The position numbers and the translations under genes were made by a program. A stretch of 32,390 nucleotides of DNA from Eubacterium sp. (lineage in GTDB: Bacteria; Bacillota; Clostridia; Lachnospirales; Lachnospiraceae), in contig JAILGP010000043.1 in NCBI GenBank assembly GCA_024696635.1, positions 1 to 32,390 of the forward strand, written 5' to 3'. The notes under the pieces are model-generated. The model was not told the DNA's origin. It made no database searches and saw nothing but the letters and a program-made list of their open reading frames with translations. Within the stretch, counting starts at the first letter, position 1; every line of letters begins with the position of its first letter. Below, one piece after another: positions 1 through 8,310 of the stretch.

Positions 1-1558
1 TTATTATGAGTGAAATTATTCCTAAACTAGAGATAAGCATAAGGATAAGCATGATTTGCGCCATGCTGTTATCTCCGGTTTTTACAGCGTTTGGACTAGT
101 TTTATTTGTAGTATCGTTCTTAGTTACATTTGCCTGTGGAGCTGCCTCTGTGGTTTTTTCTGCAGGAGGGGCCGTAGCGGCTGGTCCTGTAGATGCAGGA
201 GCTTTAGTAGGAGCCTCAGTAGGAGCTTCAGTTGGTGTTTCTGTAGATTTAACATCTGTTTTATTGTTATTAGTGTTGCTTTCCTGTGTCTCTTCTTTTG
301 GAATGGCTTCTTCAGAAAATACTGCCTGATAGGTTGCAGGTCCTGTTACAGCAACAAGCTCTTTGTCCCAGCCTGTAAATGTATATGTATAGTCAGCTGT
401 TGCGGCTTTTGTAGCATTTTCATGGGTAGGCACTTGGCCGTAAGCTACCTTTGTTGTGTCAATTACACTTCCATCATCGTTTTTCCATGTAATATCATAA
501 ATATTTAAGGTTTGAGTATATTCAGCCTTAAATGTAGAATCACTGCTTACAGAGTCAGGGAAATCAGGTGTCCAATTAGAAAATTCATAGGTATACTGAG
601 CGTCACTTTCTCTTTCTGGATCATCTGGTATATAGACGTCATTTATAGATGTACCATATTCGTAGGATACCTCGCTAAGTGTTGAATCATCGTAATCTAC
701 AAATGTAATTTTATATTCATTTTTCTTAGCATCGAAGGTTGCTGTGTAGGTTGCGGGACCAGTTACAGCAACAGGACTTGGATCCCAACCGGCAAATGTA
801 TATGTATATTCTGGTGTAGCGGCCTTTGTCTGATCCTCATAGGTTGGAACACTGCCATAATCCACCTGAGTAGTATCGATTACATTTCCCTCCTCATCCA
901 TCCAGGTAATAGGGAATTTCTTTGGAGTCTTCTTGTAGGATGCGGTATATGTGGCATCAGCTGTAACGGTAATTGATGTAGGATCAACAATTTTGCCATT
1001 ATTATCCATCCATCCTTCAAATTCATAGGTATAATGCTCATCTTCAGCCTTGCTTGGTTCAGCATCTGAGCTTCCTGTCAGACTAGAGTAGGAAGGGGTA
1101 GTAGTTCCATAGGCGATTTTTTCATAATTTGAAACACAGTTAAAGATACTTCCATCCTCATCGGCATATCTAACAGCGAAAGTCTTCATTACTGCTTGAA
1201 GTGTAAGATAACTTCCGGCGCCATCATAACTCGATTCAATAACAATCCATTTATCAAGGCCGTCTATTCCATCTACTTTATAGGAATAGGTTGAGTCACC
1301 ATAAGAATCGGTAGATATAGACATGTTATTATCATCAAAAAGTGTTAATTCCTTACCAGAACTATCTTTATATTTAATATGAAAATAATATAGGCACGTT
1401 ATTTCTTCACCGGAAGAAATTAAATCTTTAGTATTATAAGAATCAAAATACTTGGCATTTATAGAAAGTGGACTTTGAAAAAATAGGCTAAATACTATAG
1501 TCAGTACAGTAAAAAGCGCTATAAATTCTTTCTTTCTTTTTTTTATGCTTTGTTCCAT
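1..1558 (-). CDS. Cell-surface protein with InlB B-type repeats, partial at left edge
   Basis: At least 519 residues, read on the minus strand from ATG at 1558 with AAGGAG about 9 nt upstream. The frame stays open to the window edge. The N-terminus (Lys/Arg-rich, then a hydrophobic run to about residue 35) is a signal peptide. About four repeats with the pattern YTYxFxGW, then TGPATY or similar, lie near residues 170, 250, 320 and 390; these resemble the InlB B-repeat / Listeria-Bacteroides repeat family of surface proteins. A Thr/Pro/Ala stalk with TEAP repeats (about 418-475) follows, then VKTGD and a hydrophobic segment that runs into the edge. This fits a sortase-type anchor with a non-standard motif (KTGD instead of LPXTG). 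The role is probably adhesion or another surface interaction; no ligand can be named. Confidence 0.85.
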   Translation of the reverse strand, partial: MEQSIKKRKKEFIALFTVLTIVFSLFFQSPLSINAKYFDSYNTKDLISSGEEITCLYYFHIKYKDSSGKELTLFDDNNMSISTDSYGDSTYSYKVDGIDGLDKWIVIESSYDGAGSYLTLQAVMKTFAVRYADEDGSIFNCVSNYEKIAYGTTTPSYSSLTGSSDAEPSKAEDEHYTYEFEGWMDNNGKIVDPTSITVTADATYTASYKKTPKKFPITWMDEEGNVIDTTQVDYGSVPTYEDQTKAATPEYTYTFAGWDPSPVAVTGPATYTATFDAKKNEYKITFVDYDDSTLSEVSYEYGTSINDVYIPDDPERESDAQYTYEFSNWTPDFPDSVSSDSTFKAEYTQTLNIYDITWKNDDGSVIDTTKVAYGQVPTHENATKAATADYTYTFTGWDKELVAVTGPATYQAVFSEEAIPKEETQESNTNNNKTDVKSTETPTEAPTEAPTKAPASTGPAATAPPAEKTTEAAPQANVTKNDTTNKTSPNAVKTGDNSMAQIMLILMLISSLGIISLII

Positions 1559-1609
1559 AAGAATATGCTCCTTCTTATATAAAATATTTCCTCATATAAA
1601 TAGCATTTT

Positions 1610-1630
1610 TGACACTATTGTCATATTATA
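1610..1630 (-). promoter_or_regulatory. Possible -10 box and start-site palindrome for the surface protein
   Basis: On the minus strand a perfect TATAAT (1625-1630) sits about 70 nt upstream of the surface-protein start. Just downstream of it is the palindrome TGACA-CTAT-TGTCA (1610-1623), where transcription would begin. No good -35 box is visible. The palindrome could be an operator, but no regulator is assigned. Confidence 0.35.
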
Positions 1631-1733
1631 AACCATATTATGTAAAATGTGTTATATTTTTATCGATTTTTAAGATGCAATGCATATTATATATTGAAAT
1701 GTCAATTACTATGTCTTTGTTTTCAATGTAATC

Positions 1734-2438
1734 TCATTTTTTGTATAAATGAAATATATAGCCTACATGGCGGATTCCATCGCGTATAGCATGAAGCTTT
1801 GAGCTGCGATTACATTTTGATCTGCGTAAGGTAACTGGAGTTTCCAAAATTTTGAGGTTATTTTGTTTTGCCTGGGCAATCATTTCCGTAGCAAATTCCA
1901 TGCCTGTGGTTCTAAGGCTTAGTTTTCCTGCTGCTTCCTTACTAAGAGCCCGAAGGCCACAGTGAAAATCCTTAACATTAACCCTGTATCGCCATCGTCC
2001 AAGGGCAGATAAAAAATTTACCCCCAGTTTATGGGATAGGGGCATGGCTCCCTTTTCCATATTGCCGGTAAAACGGTTGCCGATTACCATATCGCATTTG
2101 CAATTATAAAGCAGACTGTACATGGGCCAGAGTTCATTAAAGTTGTAGGTTGTATCACAGTCGCCCATGGCAATAATGGGGAAATGGCTTGCCTTAATTC
2201 CAGCTCTCAGGGTTCGGCCATATCCAGGCTTGGATACATGAATTACTCGGGCACCGCAGGACCGCGCTATATGGCCAGAACCATCAGTAGAAGCGTTATC
2301 CACCACAAGGATTTCTCCCCTCAGGTTGTGTTCATTCATAAAAGCCTTTGCCTCATTTATGCAGAGGGGAATGGCATTTGCCTCATTTTTACAGGGCATA
2401 ATAATTGTTATTCCCGGTTTATTATTTATTTCCTTCAC
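1734..2438 (-). CDS. Family 2 glycosyltransferase, polyprenyl-phosphate glycosyltransferase type
   Basis: A 234-residue soluble GT-A enzyme, probably moving a sugar from a nucleotide donor to a polyprenyl phosphate or envelope acceptor at the inner face of the membrane. Visible motifs are PCKNE (15-19), VVDNASTDG (45-53), the metal/donor motif GDCDTTY (92-98) and DFHCGLRA (157-164), all typical of the DPM1/DPG-synthase-like branch. There is no C-terminal membrane anchor. The start is GTG at 2438, chosen because AAGGAG lies 7 nt upstream; the frame is open further upstream but lacks a site there. It overlaps the end of the membrane-protein gene by 17 nt, so the two are probably translationally coupled, and that protein may use its lipid-linked product. 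Confidence 0.85.
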   Translation of the reverse strand: MKEINNKPGITIIMPCKNEANAIPLCINEAKAFMNEHNLRGEILVVDNASTDGSGHIARSCGARVIHVSKPGYGRTLRAGIKASHFPIIAMGDCDTTYNFNELWPMYSLLYNCKCDMVIGNRFTGNMEKGAMPLSHKLGVNFLSALGRWRYRVNVKDFHCGLRALSKEAAGKLSLRTTGMEFATEMIAQAKQNNLKILETPVTLRRSKCNRSSKLHAIRDGIRHVGYIFHLYKK

Positions 2439-3891
2439 GTCGGCTCTCCTTTCCCCAAGGCAGCCTAAGCCCCAATTCTTCTGCAATAAGCACAAGTCCT
2501 AATATGGTAGCCAGCTGGGCGCGAAATGTAAAAAAACAGTGTAAATATGAATGGTTATGCAACAGCAGAAATCTCAGGAAAGGTATAATTGAGACTAAAC
2601 AGTAGATAAGAAATCTGCTTCTGTTTCCAGGCTTTTTCCCATATACGTATACAAAATATAGATAAATAATAAATATTACAAATCCTATAATAATTCCCAC
2701 CTTTCCAAAATCCAAGGGCAGAAGGCAGGATATATTTCTACTTAATGCACCAATGAGGAACTGTCCAAGAGGGAGGTCAACCCATTCTTCGCCCCCCAGA
2801 CGATTACTAATATTTCCGGAAATATAAGGTAATATATTTTTTCCAAGGGCTATGGAGGTAAGAAGCCATTTTGTTGCCCAGGATGCGGCATAGCCAATCA
2901 GCCATGTTATAGATAGTCTAAATGCTGTGACAAGTGATTTTTTATCCATAGCTTTCTGCTGTTTATGTCTTTCATAGGCATTTATAAATTCTACATTATC
3001 GGCCTCTAAACGAACAAAAAGCAGAAGAGGTAGAGTCAGAGTAAGGGTTTCGGTGGTTAGAAAATCAAAAAAGCTGGTAATCATACCGAAGCCTAAAAAG
3101 AGACATCCATAAATGTTTTCTTTTTTGTGGGAAACTGCCCAAATTGTAATGAGTGAAAAAATGGTCATGAGCAAAAATGTCCATGTGTATTCCAGACAAA
3201 ATGGTACGTACCATGCTGAGGTAAGGATAAGTCCCAGTATGAGCCCGACTACTGGAAAATACATATGTTTTTTAACAAGAATCACGATTAAAAGCGCAAG
3301 TAATAATACCAGTAAAATGCAATTTAAAATGTAAATCCCTTTCAATGAAAGGATTAAAAGAAGAGGTCTGACTATAAGGATTGAACCGTGCCAATATCTG
3401 TAATAATTTACATTTGCAGGGGCATCCTTTGATACAGCCTCAGCAAGATTTGCATTTACATTTTCCTTTGGATTAACAAAATAGAGGGATTGCATGGTCG
3501 ATAAAAATGGCTTGTCCGGATCATATTGCCATGCTATTCCTAGAAGAATTGAATCAGCATAACGGTCAAGTCTGGAGCTTTCCAGGCCTTCAAATATCTG
3601 GGGATAAACATTTCCCGAATTAAGAAATTCTGCTGATTTTTCAAAGTTTGGTCTTAGTGAATCTCGTGAAATCTTTGCAACACCACAAAGTCCTAGTGTG
3701 AAAAACATAATCAGAATTATAAAAAGACCAGCTTCCTTTAAAACTTCTATTAAAGCTTTGTTTAAAGTATTGTTAATAGCTTTGTTTGAAGTTTTATTTA
3801 TAGCTTTGTTAGAAGTCTTATTTATAGCTTTGTTAGAAGTCTTTTTATTGTTGGATTTTGTTACGTTTTTTTTACCCACAGCCACTGCCAT
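2422..3891 (-). CDS. Polytopic membrane protein, possible lipid-sugar-dependent glycosyltransferase
   Basis: A 489-residue protein with about ten hydrophobic helices, one N-terminal hydrophobic segment, and a large loop (about residues 65-160) before the main helix bundle. No specific family motif was recognised. Position and topology, directly upstream of and overlapping a polyprenyl-phosphate-type glycosyltransferase, suggest a GT-C-like transferase or flippase for an envelope glycan; this is inference from context. The N-terminus has an in-frame repeat (NKTSNKAI and variants). The start is uncertain: ATG at 3891 lies directly after AAGG, too close for that site, while the in-frame GTG two codons later (3885) has better spacing. 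Confidence 0.6.
   Translation of the reverse strand: MAVAVGKKNVTKSNNKKTSNKAINKTSNKAINKTSNKAINNTLNKALIEVLKEAGLFIILIMFFTLGLCGVAKISRDSLRPNFEKSAEFLNSGNVYPQIFEGLESSRLDRYADSILLGIAWQYDPDKPFLSTMQSLYFVNPKENVNANLAEAVSKDAPANVNYYRYWHGSILIVRPLLLILSLKGIYILNCILLVLLLALLIVILVKKHMYFPVVGLILGLILTSAWYVPFCLEYTWTFLLMTIFSLITIWAVSHKKENIYGCLFLGFGMITSFFDFLTTETLTLTLPLLLFVRLEADNVEFINAYERHKQQKAMDKKSLVTAFRLSITWLIGYAASWATKWLLTSIALGKNILPYISGNISNRLGGEEWVDLPLGQFLIGALSRNISCLLPLDFGKVGIIIGFVIFIIYLYFVYVYGKKPGNRSRFLIYCLVSIIPFLRFLLLHNHSYLHCFFTFRAQLATILGLVLIAEELGLRLPWGKESRREGNK
3751..3848 (-). repeat. In-frame 24 bp tandem repeat in the membrane-protein gene
   Basis: About three near-identical 24 bp units (3777-3800, 3801-3824, 3825-3848) plus a degenerate one before them. 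They encode eight-residue repeats of the type NKTSNKAI at the N-terminus, ahead of the first membrane helix. Because the unit is a multiple of three, copy-number change would not shift the frame. Confidence 0.85.
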
Positions 3892-3979
3892 CCTTACTTC
3901 TATTATTGAGACTAAGTATGAAATATTTTATTATATATTCCCTTAAATGGCAATTCGTTTTTGGGTGTATGGATGGGGT

Positions 3980-4062
3980 GAAGGTGTGGCTGGGAATTGT
4001 TTTGAAGGCGTGAATGGGAATTGTTTTGAAGGTGTGGCTGGGAATTGTTTTGAAAGAGTGGA
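3980..4062. repeat. 24 bp intergenic tandem repeat, 3.4 copies
   Basis: Units begin at 3980, 4004 and 4028, with a partial copy at 4052; each reads GAAGGTGTGG followed by CTGGGAATTGTTTT, with few changes. It lies between the divergent starts of the membrane-protein gene and the FeoA-like gene. Apart from this repeat and the promoter at 4109-4138, nothing else is recognised in 3892-4228. Confidence 0.9.
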
Positions 4063-4108
4063 GTAATTATATTTAAATTATGTTTGACTTGGCAAACACT
4101 CTTTATCG

Positions 4109-4138
4109 TTGACTTAAATGCCTTCTGTAATAGATAAT
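4109..4138 (+). promoter_or_regulatory. Putative sigma-A promoter of the FeoA-like gene
   Basis: TTGACT (4109-4114), 18 nt spacer, GATAAT (4133-4138). This would give a leader of about 85 nt before the FeoA-like start. Confidence 0.5.
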
Positions 4139-4228
4139 TAATATATAAATAGCTTTGTTTTAGGGGAATATCAAAGTAGGAATAGTCACTTGTTTAATTG
4201 CTGTTTTTTTCATATTGGGGGTGTTAAT

Positions 4229-4447
4229 ATGATCAGCTTAAATGATGCAAGAGAGGGTGTATGTTATCATATTCTTTGGATGTTTGGACAGGCTGAAGAA
4301 ATAAGGGATATGATGAGATATGAAAATGATAAGATTCTGAAAGTTGTATCTAAAAATGAAGGCGGTAATGTTGTTATATCATATGACAACCGCAAATTTG
4401 CCATGTCACCAGATTTGGCTTATTTTATAAAGCTTTCAGAGGCCTAA
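4229..4447 (+). CDS. Small stand-alone FeoA-like protein
   Basis: A 72-residue protein. The pattern SLNDAREG, then a Gly-rich turn and a GGNVVI strand before a final hydrophobic strand (ISYDNRKFAM, then SPDLAYFIKL), follows the SH3-like FeoA fold. FeoA proteins usually act at the membrane with the ferrous-iron permease FeoB, but no feoB is nearby, so the role may be regulatory or accessory. ATG at 4229 was chosen because a GGGGG ribosome site lies about 7 nt upstream; a longer reading from 4190 has no site. The sequence is short and divergent, so the family call is moderate. Confidence 0.6.
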   Translation: MISLNDAREGVCYHILWMFGQAEEIRDMMRYENDKILKVVSKNEGGNVVISYDNRKFAMSPDLAYFIKLSEA

Positions 4448-4460
4448 ATTAATATTTACA

Positions 4461-4573
4461 TATTTAAAAGAACCTGAATATTTAAAAGAACCTGAATATT
4501 TAAAAGAAGGCGGTTGTAGTTGAATAACATTTACTATAGCTGAAGTTTTCTCCTTTGCAGGTTCTTTTATTTT
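4461..4573 (+). terminator. 18 bp repeats that could form a long-loop terminator after the FeoA-like gene
   Basis: An 18 bp unit (TATTTAAAAGAACCTGAA) is present at 4461 and 4479, with a partial copy at 4497. AAAAGAACCTG in either full copy (4466-4476, 4484-4494) is the exact reverse complement of CAGGTTCTTTT at 4558-4568, which is followed by a T-rich stretch. The result is an 11 bp stem with a long loop and two alternative left arms. Terminator function is inferred. Confidence 0.45.
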
Positions 4574-4596
4574 ATTGAAAATAATTATGCAGGAGA

Positions 4597-4684
4597 GAGA
4601 TATTATATCTGAAAAAGAATAATCAAGCGAGATATTATATCTGAAAATGAAAAATCAAGCGAGATATTATATCTGAAAATGAAT
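4597..4684. repeat. 32 bp intergenic tandem repeat, 2.75 copies
   Basis: Units start at 4597, 4629 and 4661. The core is GAGATATTATATCTGAAAA followed by an A-rich tail and TCAAGC. Each core contains the small palindrome AGATATTATATCT. No gene lies in 4448-4775 besides these repeats and the promoter. Confidence 0.85.
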
Positions 4685-4704
4685 ATGCCGGCGGGGAAGT
4701 TATA

Positions 4705-4733
4705 TTGAAATACTTTATTTTAAAAAGTATAAT
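4705..4733 (+). promoter_or_regulatory. Promoter of the HD-domain gene
   Basis: TTGAAA (4705-4710), exactly 17 nt, then a perfect TATAAT (4728-4733), about 40 nt before the HD-gene start. Confidence 0.7.
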
Positions 4734-4775
4734 TTGTATTGTATTTAATTTCATTGAAAACTGGAAAGGAGAAAT

Positions 4776-5276
4776 ATGGGTAGATTAAAGGAACTTAGAA
4801 AATATGTAAATAAGGAACTGAATAAAATAGAAGATGTGGATACTCGAACTTCTGCTATTGCTCATTTATATGGTGTGTCATTAGCTGCGACCATGATTGC
4901 AAAGAGAAGAGAGCTGGACGAAGAGCTTGCTGCTATGGCTGCTATGCTGCATGATCTTTATGCTTATAAATCTGGTTCATATGATGATCATGCTCATAAG
5001 GGAGCTGAACTTGCCAGACAGATTCTAAATGAGTTGGGCCTTACAAATGAAGAAGAAACGGATATTATATGTTCTGCCATATATCACCATGATGACAAGC
5101 TGACGGTGGATTCTCCTATGGATGAGCTTCTTAAAGATGCGGATGTGATTCATCATACTATGAATGATTCTTCTAAACCAATTAAGGAAAAAGAACAGAA
5201 AAGATATGACCAAATTATTGAGGAATTTAATTTCAGGCCGCTTCCATTTGCTGGCCTTAATCCCTTTAATAGCTGA
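4776..5276 (+). CDS. HD-domain metal-dependent phosphohydrolase-like protein
   Basis: A 166-residue cytosolic protein. HD superfamily metal ligands are visible: H30, the H59-D60 doublet in MLHDLY, H72/H74 in DHAHKG, the HHDD cluster in AIYHHDDK, and the late aspartate in LKDADVIHH. Such proteins hydrolyse phosphate esters of nucleotides or similar metabolites; this one is a small single-domain member whose substrate cannot be read from sequence. AAAGGAG lies 7 nt before ATG. It has its own promoter and no partner gene in an operon. Confidence 0.8.
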   Translation: MGRLKELRKYVNKELNKIEDVDTRTSAIAHLYGVSLAATMIAKRRELDEELAAMAAMLHDLYAYKSGSYDDHAHKGAELARQILNELGLTNEEETDIICSAIYHHDDKLTVDSPMDELLKDADVIHHTMNDSSKPIKEKEQKRYDQIIEEFNFRPLPFAGLNPFNS

Positions 5277-5291
5277 TCTTAATCGAATACA

Positions 5292-5393
5292 TTTTCAGTT
5301 ATAAAATGTGATGAGGCTGGAATGATTTTCGGTTATAAAATGTGATGAGGCTGGAATGATTTTCAGTTATAAAATGTGATGGGATTGGAATAC
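5292..5393. repeat. 34 bp intergenic tandem repeat, 3 copies
   Basis: Units begin at 5292, 5326 and 5360; each has TTTTCAGTTATAAAATGTG followed by ATGAGGCTGGAATGA, the last copy degraded at its end. It lies just upstream of a TATAAT at 5436-5441 that may serve the next gene. Confidence 0.9.
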
Positions 5394-5491
5394 ATTTCTC
5401 TTTTTAATGAATGTTTTTTTCAATATAAAATGTGTTATAATGATGCATGTTTTAAATGCTAATTAATGAAGGGAATTAAAGTGAATAAGCG

Positions 5492-6511
5492 ATGAAAAGA
5501 GGTTTGAAGGTATTTACCTTGGTATTTGTTTGGGTTTTGATTGTATCATTTTTTTGTGTCCTTGTGGGCCCGACAATTGAATCAAAGGCGGCTACGGATA
5601 TAGAGGTCACTTCTCTGGAGGATTTTTATGACAAGCTGGCCCAGCAGATAAATGATAGGGATTTATATAAAAATTATAAAGTGCCTAATTTATCTGTGAG
5701 GGATGATATTGTAAACATGGAATTGTCGGATTTTGCAAATCATTACAATCCGGATAATCCTTTGGTCAGTGGCTGCTATTTGAATTATTATTTGGATGCA
5801 ATATATTTTGAATATAATAATTCGAGCATTAAAACCAAAATCAAGTTTCCTTATAACCAGGGGGAGATGGATAAACATTTTGACAAGCTAAAGAACCTTT
5901 CAGAAAGACTTAAGGGTAAATCTGATTATGATACAGTTGTAAATGTACATGATTACCTTATAGAAAATTTTGAATATGATTACAGCACGTCCATGGTAAA
6001 CCATACTGATATTGATGGTTTCCGGGATGGTGTTATGGTTTGCTCAGGATATGGACTTGCCGCATATTATTTGCTAAATACAAATGGTGTGGAAACCAGA
6101 ATTATAACTGGTTATGGTGGTGAGGGCGAAGGATCTGCCAATCATTTATGGAATATGGTAAAGCTTGATGGGGAGTGGTATAACCTGGATATTACCTGGG
6201 ATGATATGGGTAAGGGCGGTAAGAAATATGACTACTTTCTCAAAAGTGATAAGGATTTTCCTAGGCATATAAGGATTGGTGATTATTCTGTAAATGGAGA
6301 AAGTATCAGATCTGCGAAAAAATCCTATAAGCATCCATTTTACATTAAAAATCCAAATGATATACCTACACTATTTTTTGGTGTATTTATCGCGGGACTT
6401 GTGATTTTTGTTTATGTTAAGAAGGCTAAGAAGAAAAAAGAGGAAGAAAGCTATAAGGGTCTAGGCTATGTGGTAGATGATGTCTATGGCGATTTCGATG
6501 CCGACCAATAA
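5492..6511 (+). CDS. Exported transglutaminase-like protein with C-terminal membrane anchor
   Basis: A 339-residue protein. Residues 1-34 are a signal peptide. A transglutaminase/papain-like core carries the expected triad: C184 (in VMVCSGYG), H218 (in ANHLWN) and D233 (in WYNLDITWDD). A single membrane helix (about 292-309) and a KKAKKKKEEE tail anchor the C-terminus, so the core is extracytoplasmic. Such domains act as cysteine peptidases or cross-linking enzymes on wall or surface proteins; the substrate is unknown. ATG at 5492 has only a distant AAGGG site. That site is well spaced for GTG at 5482, which opens a 4-codon frame ending in the TGA that overlaps this ATG, so the start may be translationally coupled. 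Confidence 0.8.
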   Translation: MKRGLKVFTLVFVWVLIVSFFCVLVGPTIESKAATDIEVTSLEDFYDKLAQQINDRDLYKNYKVPNLSVRDDIVNMELSDFANHYNPDNPLVSGCYLNYYLDAIYFEYNNSSIKTKIKFPYNQGEMDKHFDKLKNLSERLKGKSDYDTVVNVHDYLIENFEYDYSTSMVNHTDIDGFRDGVMVCSGYGLAAYYLLNTNGVETRIITGYGGEGEGSANHLWNMVKLDGEWYNLDITWDDMGKGGKKYDYFLKSDKDFPRHIRIGDYSVNGESIRSAKKSYKHPFYIKNPNDIPTLFFGVFIAGLVIFVYVKKAKKKKEEESYKGLGYVVDDVYGDFDADQ

Positions 6512-6542
6512 TTTACCAAAGGGGTCAGACCCTTTTGGCAAA
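6512..6542 (+). repeat. Stop-codon palindrome copy 1
   Basis: A 31 bp palindromic element starting on the base after the TAA stop of the transglutaminase gene. It reads TTTACC, an A/G run, centre TCAGA, a C/T run and GGCAAA. It also sits upstream of the next gene, whose ATG is at 6565. Confidence 0.9.
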
Positions 6543-6564
6543 TTTGGGGAAATGGAGCAAATAT

Positions 6565-7329
6565 ATGTCAGATGAAAATGTAATAAAAAATGATGAATAT
6601 AAAATGCCCCTTCCTGCAAGAATTGGGGAGGGGGTATTTTGCCTTGTCTATCTTATTTTTGTTATATCGATGGCATTTCTCTTTAGGGACAAGGCTCGTG
6701 AAATAATAAATGTAATAAATAATTCAGATCTTGTGGATGAAATGCTTAGACTGCAAGGACTCAGGTATAGCTTTGGATTTGGCCTTGCTGTATTGTTGGC
6801 TTTGGGCGATGCATTTCACCTTGTTCCGCGAATTATTGTCGCTTTCAAGGGAGATATGAATCGTAAATATTTCTTTCTTGGATTAGGAAATCTGATTTCG
6901 TCCATCACAATGACTCTTTATTATAATGTTTTGATCGGTGCGGGAGATTCTCTGGAATATTCTCCAAGCCAATATAATTACGGTATTGAGAAGGCCATAC
7001 TGATTTTGTCCATAATCAGAATTGTTGTACTCCTGATGCCTATGAATAAATGGTATACCAAAGAGGGAGATAAAAAATGGGCCATAATCAGAAATGCAAT
7101 ATTCTCAGTCATTGGTATATTGACTGTTATTGGATATATAAATGTTATTTTCCATGCAGATAACTATTCAGTAGCAATGTATGTCAACATTCTAATCGCT
7201 GTCATACTTAGCTTTCTCTTTTATCTTCCTGTTGCAATCTACGGAAGGGAAAAACCCAAGCTTGGCATGCTGATGATTCCTAAAACCCTATGTTATATGT
7301 GGATGCTTCTGGTGCTATATATGTGGTAA
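6565..7329 (+). CDS. Multi-pass membrane protein of unknown function
   Basis: A 254-residue protein with about seven hydrophobic helices and short loops, including a Pro/Arg turn before the first helix (PLPARIGEG) and a loop with HLVPR after the second. No family is recognised. ATG at 6565 was chosen over an upstream in-frame TTG inside the palindrome, because a GGAG site lies 7 nt before this ATG. It follows the transglutaminase gene by 53 nt and may be co-transcribed with it. The stop TAA is followed, one base later, by a degenerate half-copy of the palindrome. Confidence 0.75.
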   Translation: MSDENVIKNDEYKMPLPARIGEGVFCLVYLIFVISMAFLFRDKAREIINVINNSDLVDEMLRLQGLRYSFGFGLAVLLALGDAFHLVPRIIVAFKGDMNRKYFFLGLGNLISSITMTLYYNVLIGAGDSLEYSPSQYNYGIEKAILILSIIRIVVLLMPMNKWYTKEGDKKWAIIRNAIFSVIGILTVIGYINVIFHADNYSVAMYVNILIAVILSFLFYLPVAIYGREKPKLGMLMIPKTLCYMWMLLVLYMW

Positions 7330-7436
7330 ATTTACCAGAGGATTTACTAGAGGTTCTGTGATTGGCCCAACTTGTGAGGACAGGGTTCCGAGGGAAGCTT
7401 TACATGTCAGACCCAAGGGAAATTTTGGAGGTTTTT

Positions 7437-8279
7437 ATGATTCAGGATATTTATCCAAGTAAAATGGATATTACATATAAGAATAGAAATATACATGCTG
7501 GAGACCACCTTCTTCTTTTTGATAAGGATGGACGTGCATTTATAAAAATTTGTGATGGAGAAATTGAATATCTGTCTAGTGAGGATTTTACAGAGGACCA
7601 GTCGGTTTATCTTTTTTCCATAGATCAAAGAAATTATTTTCTTAATTTGAATTTTGAAAATGTAAATGCTTGGGTTGAAAATAATAAGGAAAAGGGTTTC
7701 AATTTTTATAGCATCAGGGAAATACGTGACAAGAGTGCCGGGGTTGAAGTGCTGGCTCTTTTTACGGCATATCATTTATGGAAATGGTATAGCGATAATA
7801 GATTCTGTGGAAAATGTGGCGCGAAAATTACATTTAGCGATAAGGAAAGAGCTCTCATTTGTCCTGAATGTGGAAATGTTATTTATCCCAGAATTAATCC
7901 AGCCGTTATTATTGGTGTAATAAATGGCGATTCAATTCTCATTACAAGGTACAAGGTGGGATATAAGCATAATGCTCTTGTTGCCGGATTCACGGAGATT
8001 GGTGAAAGTCTGGAGGAAACGGTTAGACGTGAGGTAATGGAGGAAACCGGACTTAAGGTAAAGAATATTCGTTATTATAAATCCCAGCCCTGGGGTATGG
8101 CACAGGATCTGCTTGCTGGTTTTTACTGTGAGGTGGATGGCGACACTACCATAAAAATGGATGAAAATGAACTGAAATATGCAGAGTGGGTGAAAAGGGA
8201 AGATGTAGTGCTTCAACCCAATAGTCTAAGCCTCACCAACGAAATGATGAAAAAGTTCAAAGACTCACCCTCGGGATAA
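7437..8279 (+). CDS. nudC: NADH pyrophosphatase / NAD-cap hydrolase (Nudix)
   Basis: A 280-residue protein matching the NudC architecture: an N-terminal domain opening with MIQDI, a four-Cys zinc ribbon (C124, C127, C142, C145), and a Nudix domain whose box (184-206) has the full pattern GFTEIGE, then REVMEETGL. SQPW at 216-219 is the NudC-specific signature that separates it from other Nudix hydrolases; the residues after it (GMAQ) differ from the usual PFP. The enzyme hydrolyses NAD(H) to NMN(H) and AMP, and family members also remove NAD caps from RNA. ATG at 7437 was chosen because TTGGAGG lies 5 nt upstream; the upstream TTG reading contains palindrome remnants. The stop codon leads directly into a palindrome copy. 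Confidence 0.9.
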   Translation: MIQDIYPSKMDITYKNRNIHAGDHLLLFDKDGRAFIKICDGEIEYLSSEDFTEDQSVYLFSIDQRNYFLNLNFENVNAWVENNKEKGFNFYSIREIRDKSAGVEVLALFTAYHLWKWYSDNRFCGKCGAKITFSDKERALICPECGNVIYPRINPAVIIGVINGDSILITRYKVGYKHNALVAGFTEIGESLEETVRREVMEETGLKVKNIRYYKSQPWGMAQDLLAGFYCEVDGDTTIKMDENELKYAEWVKREDVVLQPNSLSLTNEMMKKFKDSPSG

Positions 8280-8310
8280 TTTGCCAAAGGGGTCAGACCC
8301 TTTTGGTAAA
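8280..8310 (+). repeat. Stop-codon palindrome copy 2
   Basis: A 31 bp copy starting right after the TAA of the NudC gene, centre TCAGA. It also marks the left end of the first duplicated module. Confidence 0.9.

Noticed and set aside
6-508. Plus-strand ORFs over the surface-protein gene
   Set aside because: Shadow frames of the repetitive Thr/Pro/Ala coding region; the minus frame has signal peptide, repeats and anchor.
3980-5393. CRISPR array from repeated 18-34 bp units
   Set aside because: Units are directly joined without unique spacers, and no cas gene is present.
6535-6564. TTG start for the membrane protein inside palindrome copy 1
   Set aside because: No ribosome site precedes it; ATG at 6565 has GGAG at good spacing.
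7362-7436. TTG start for NudC giving 25 extra residues
   Set aside because: The extension has no family match; the NudC N-terminus MIQDI begins at 7437 behind a strong GGAGG.
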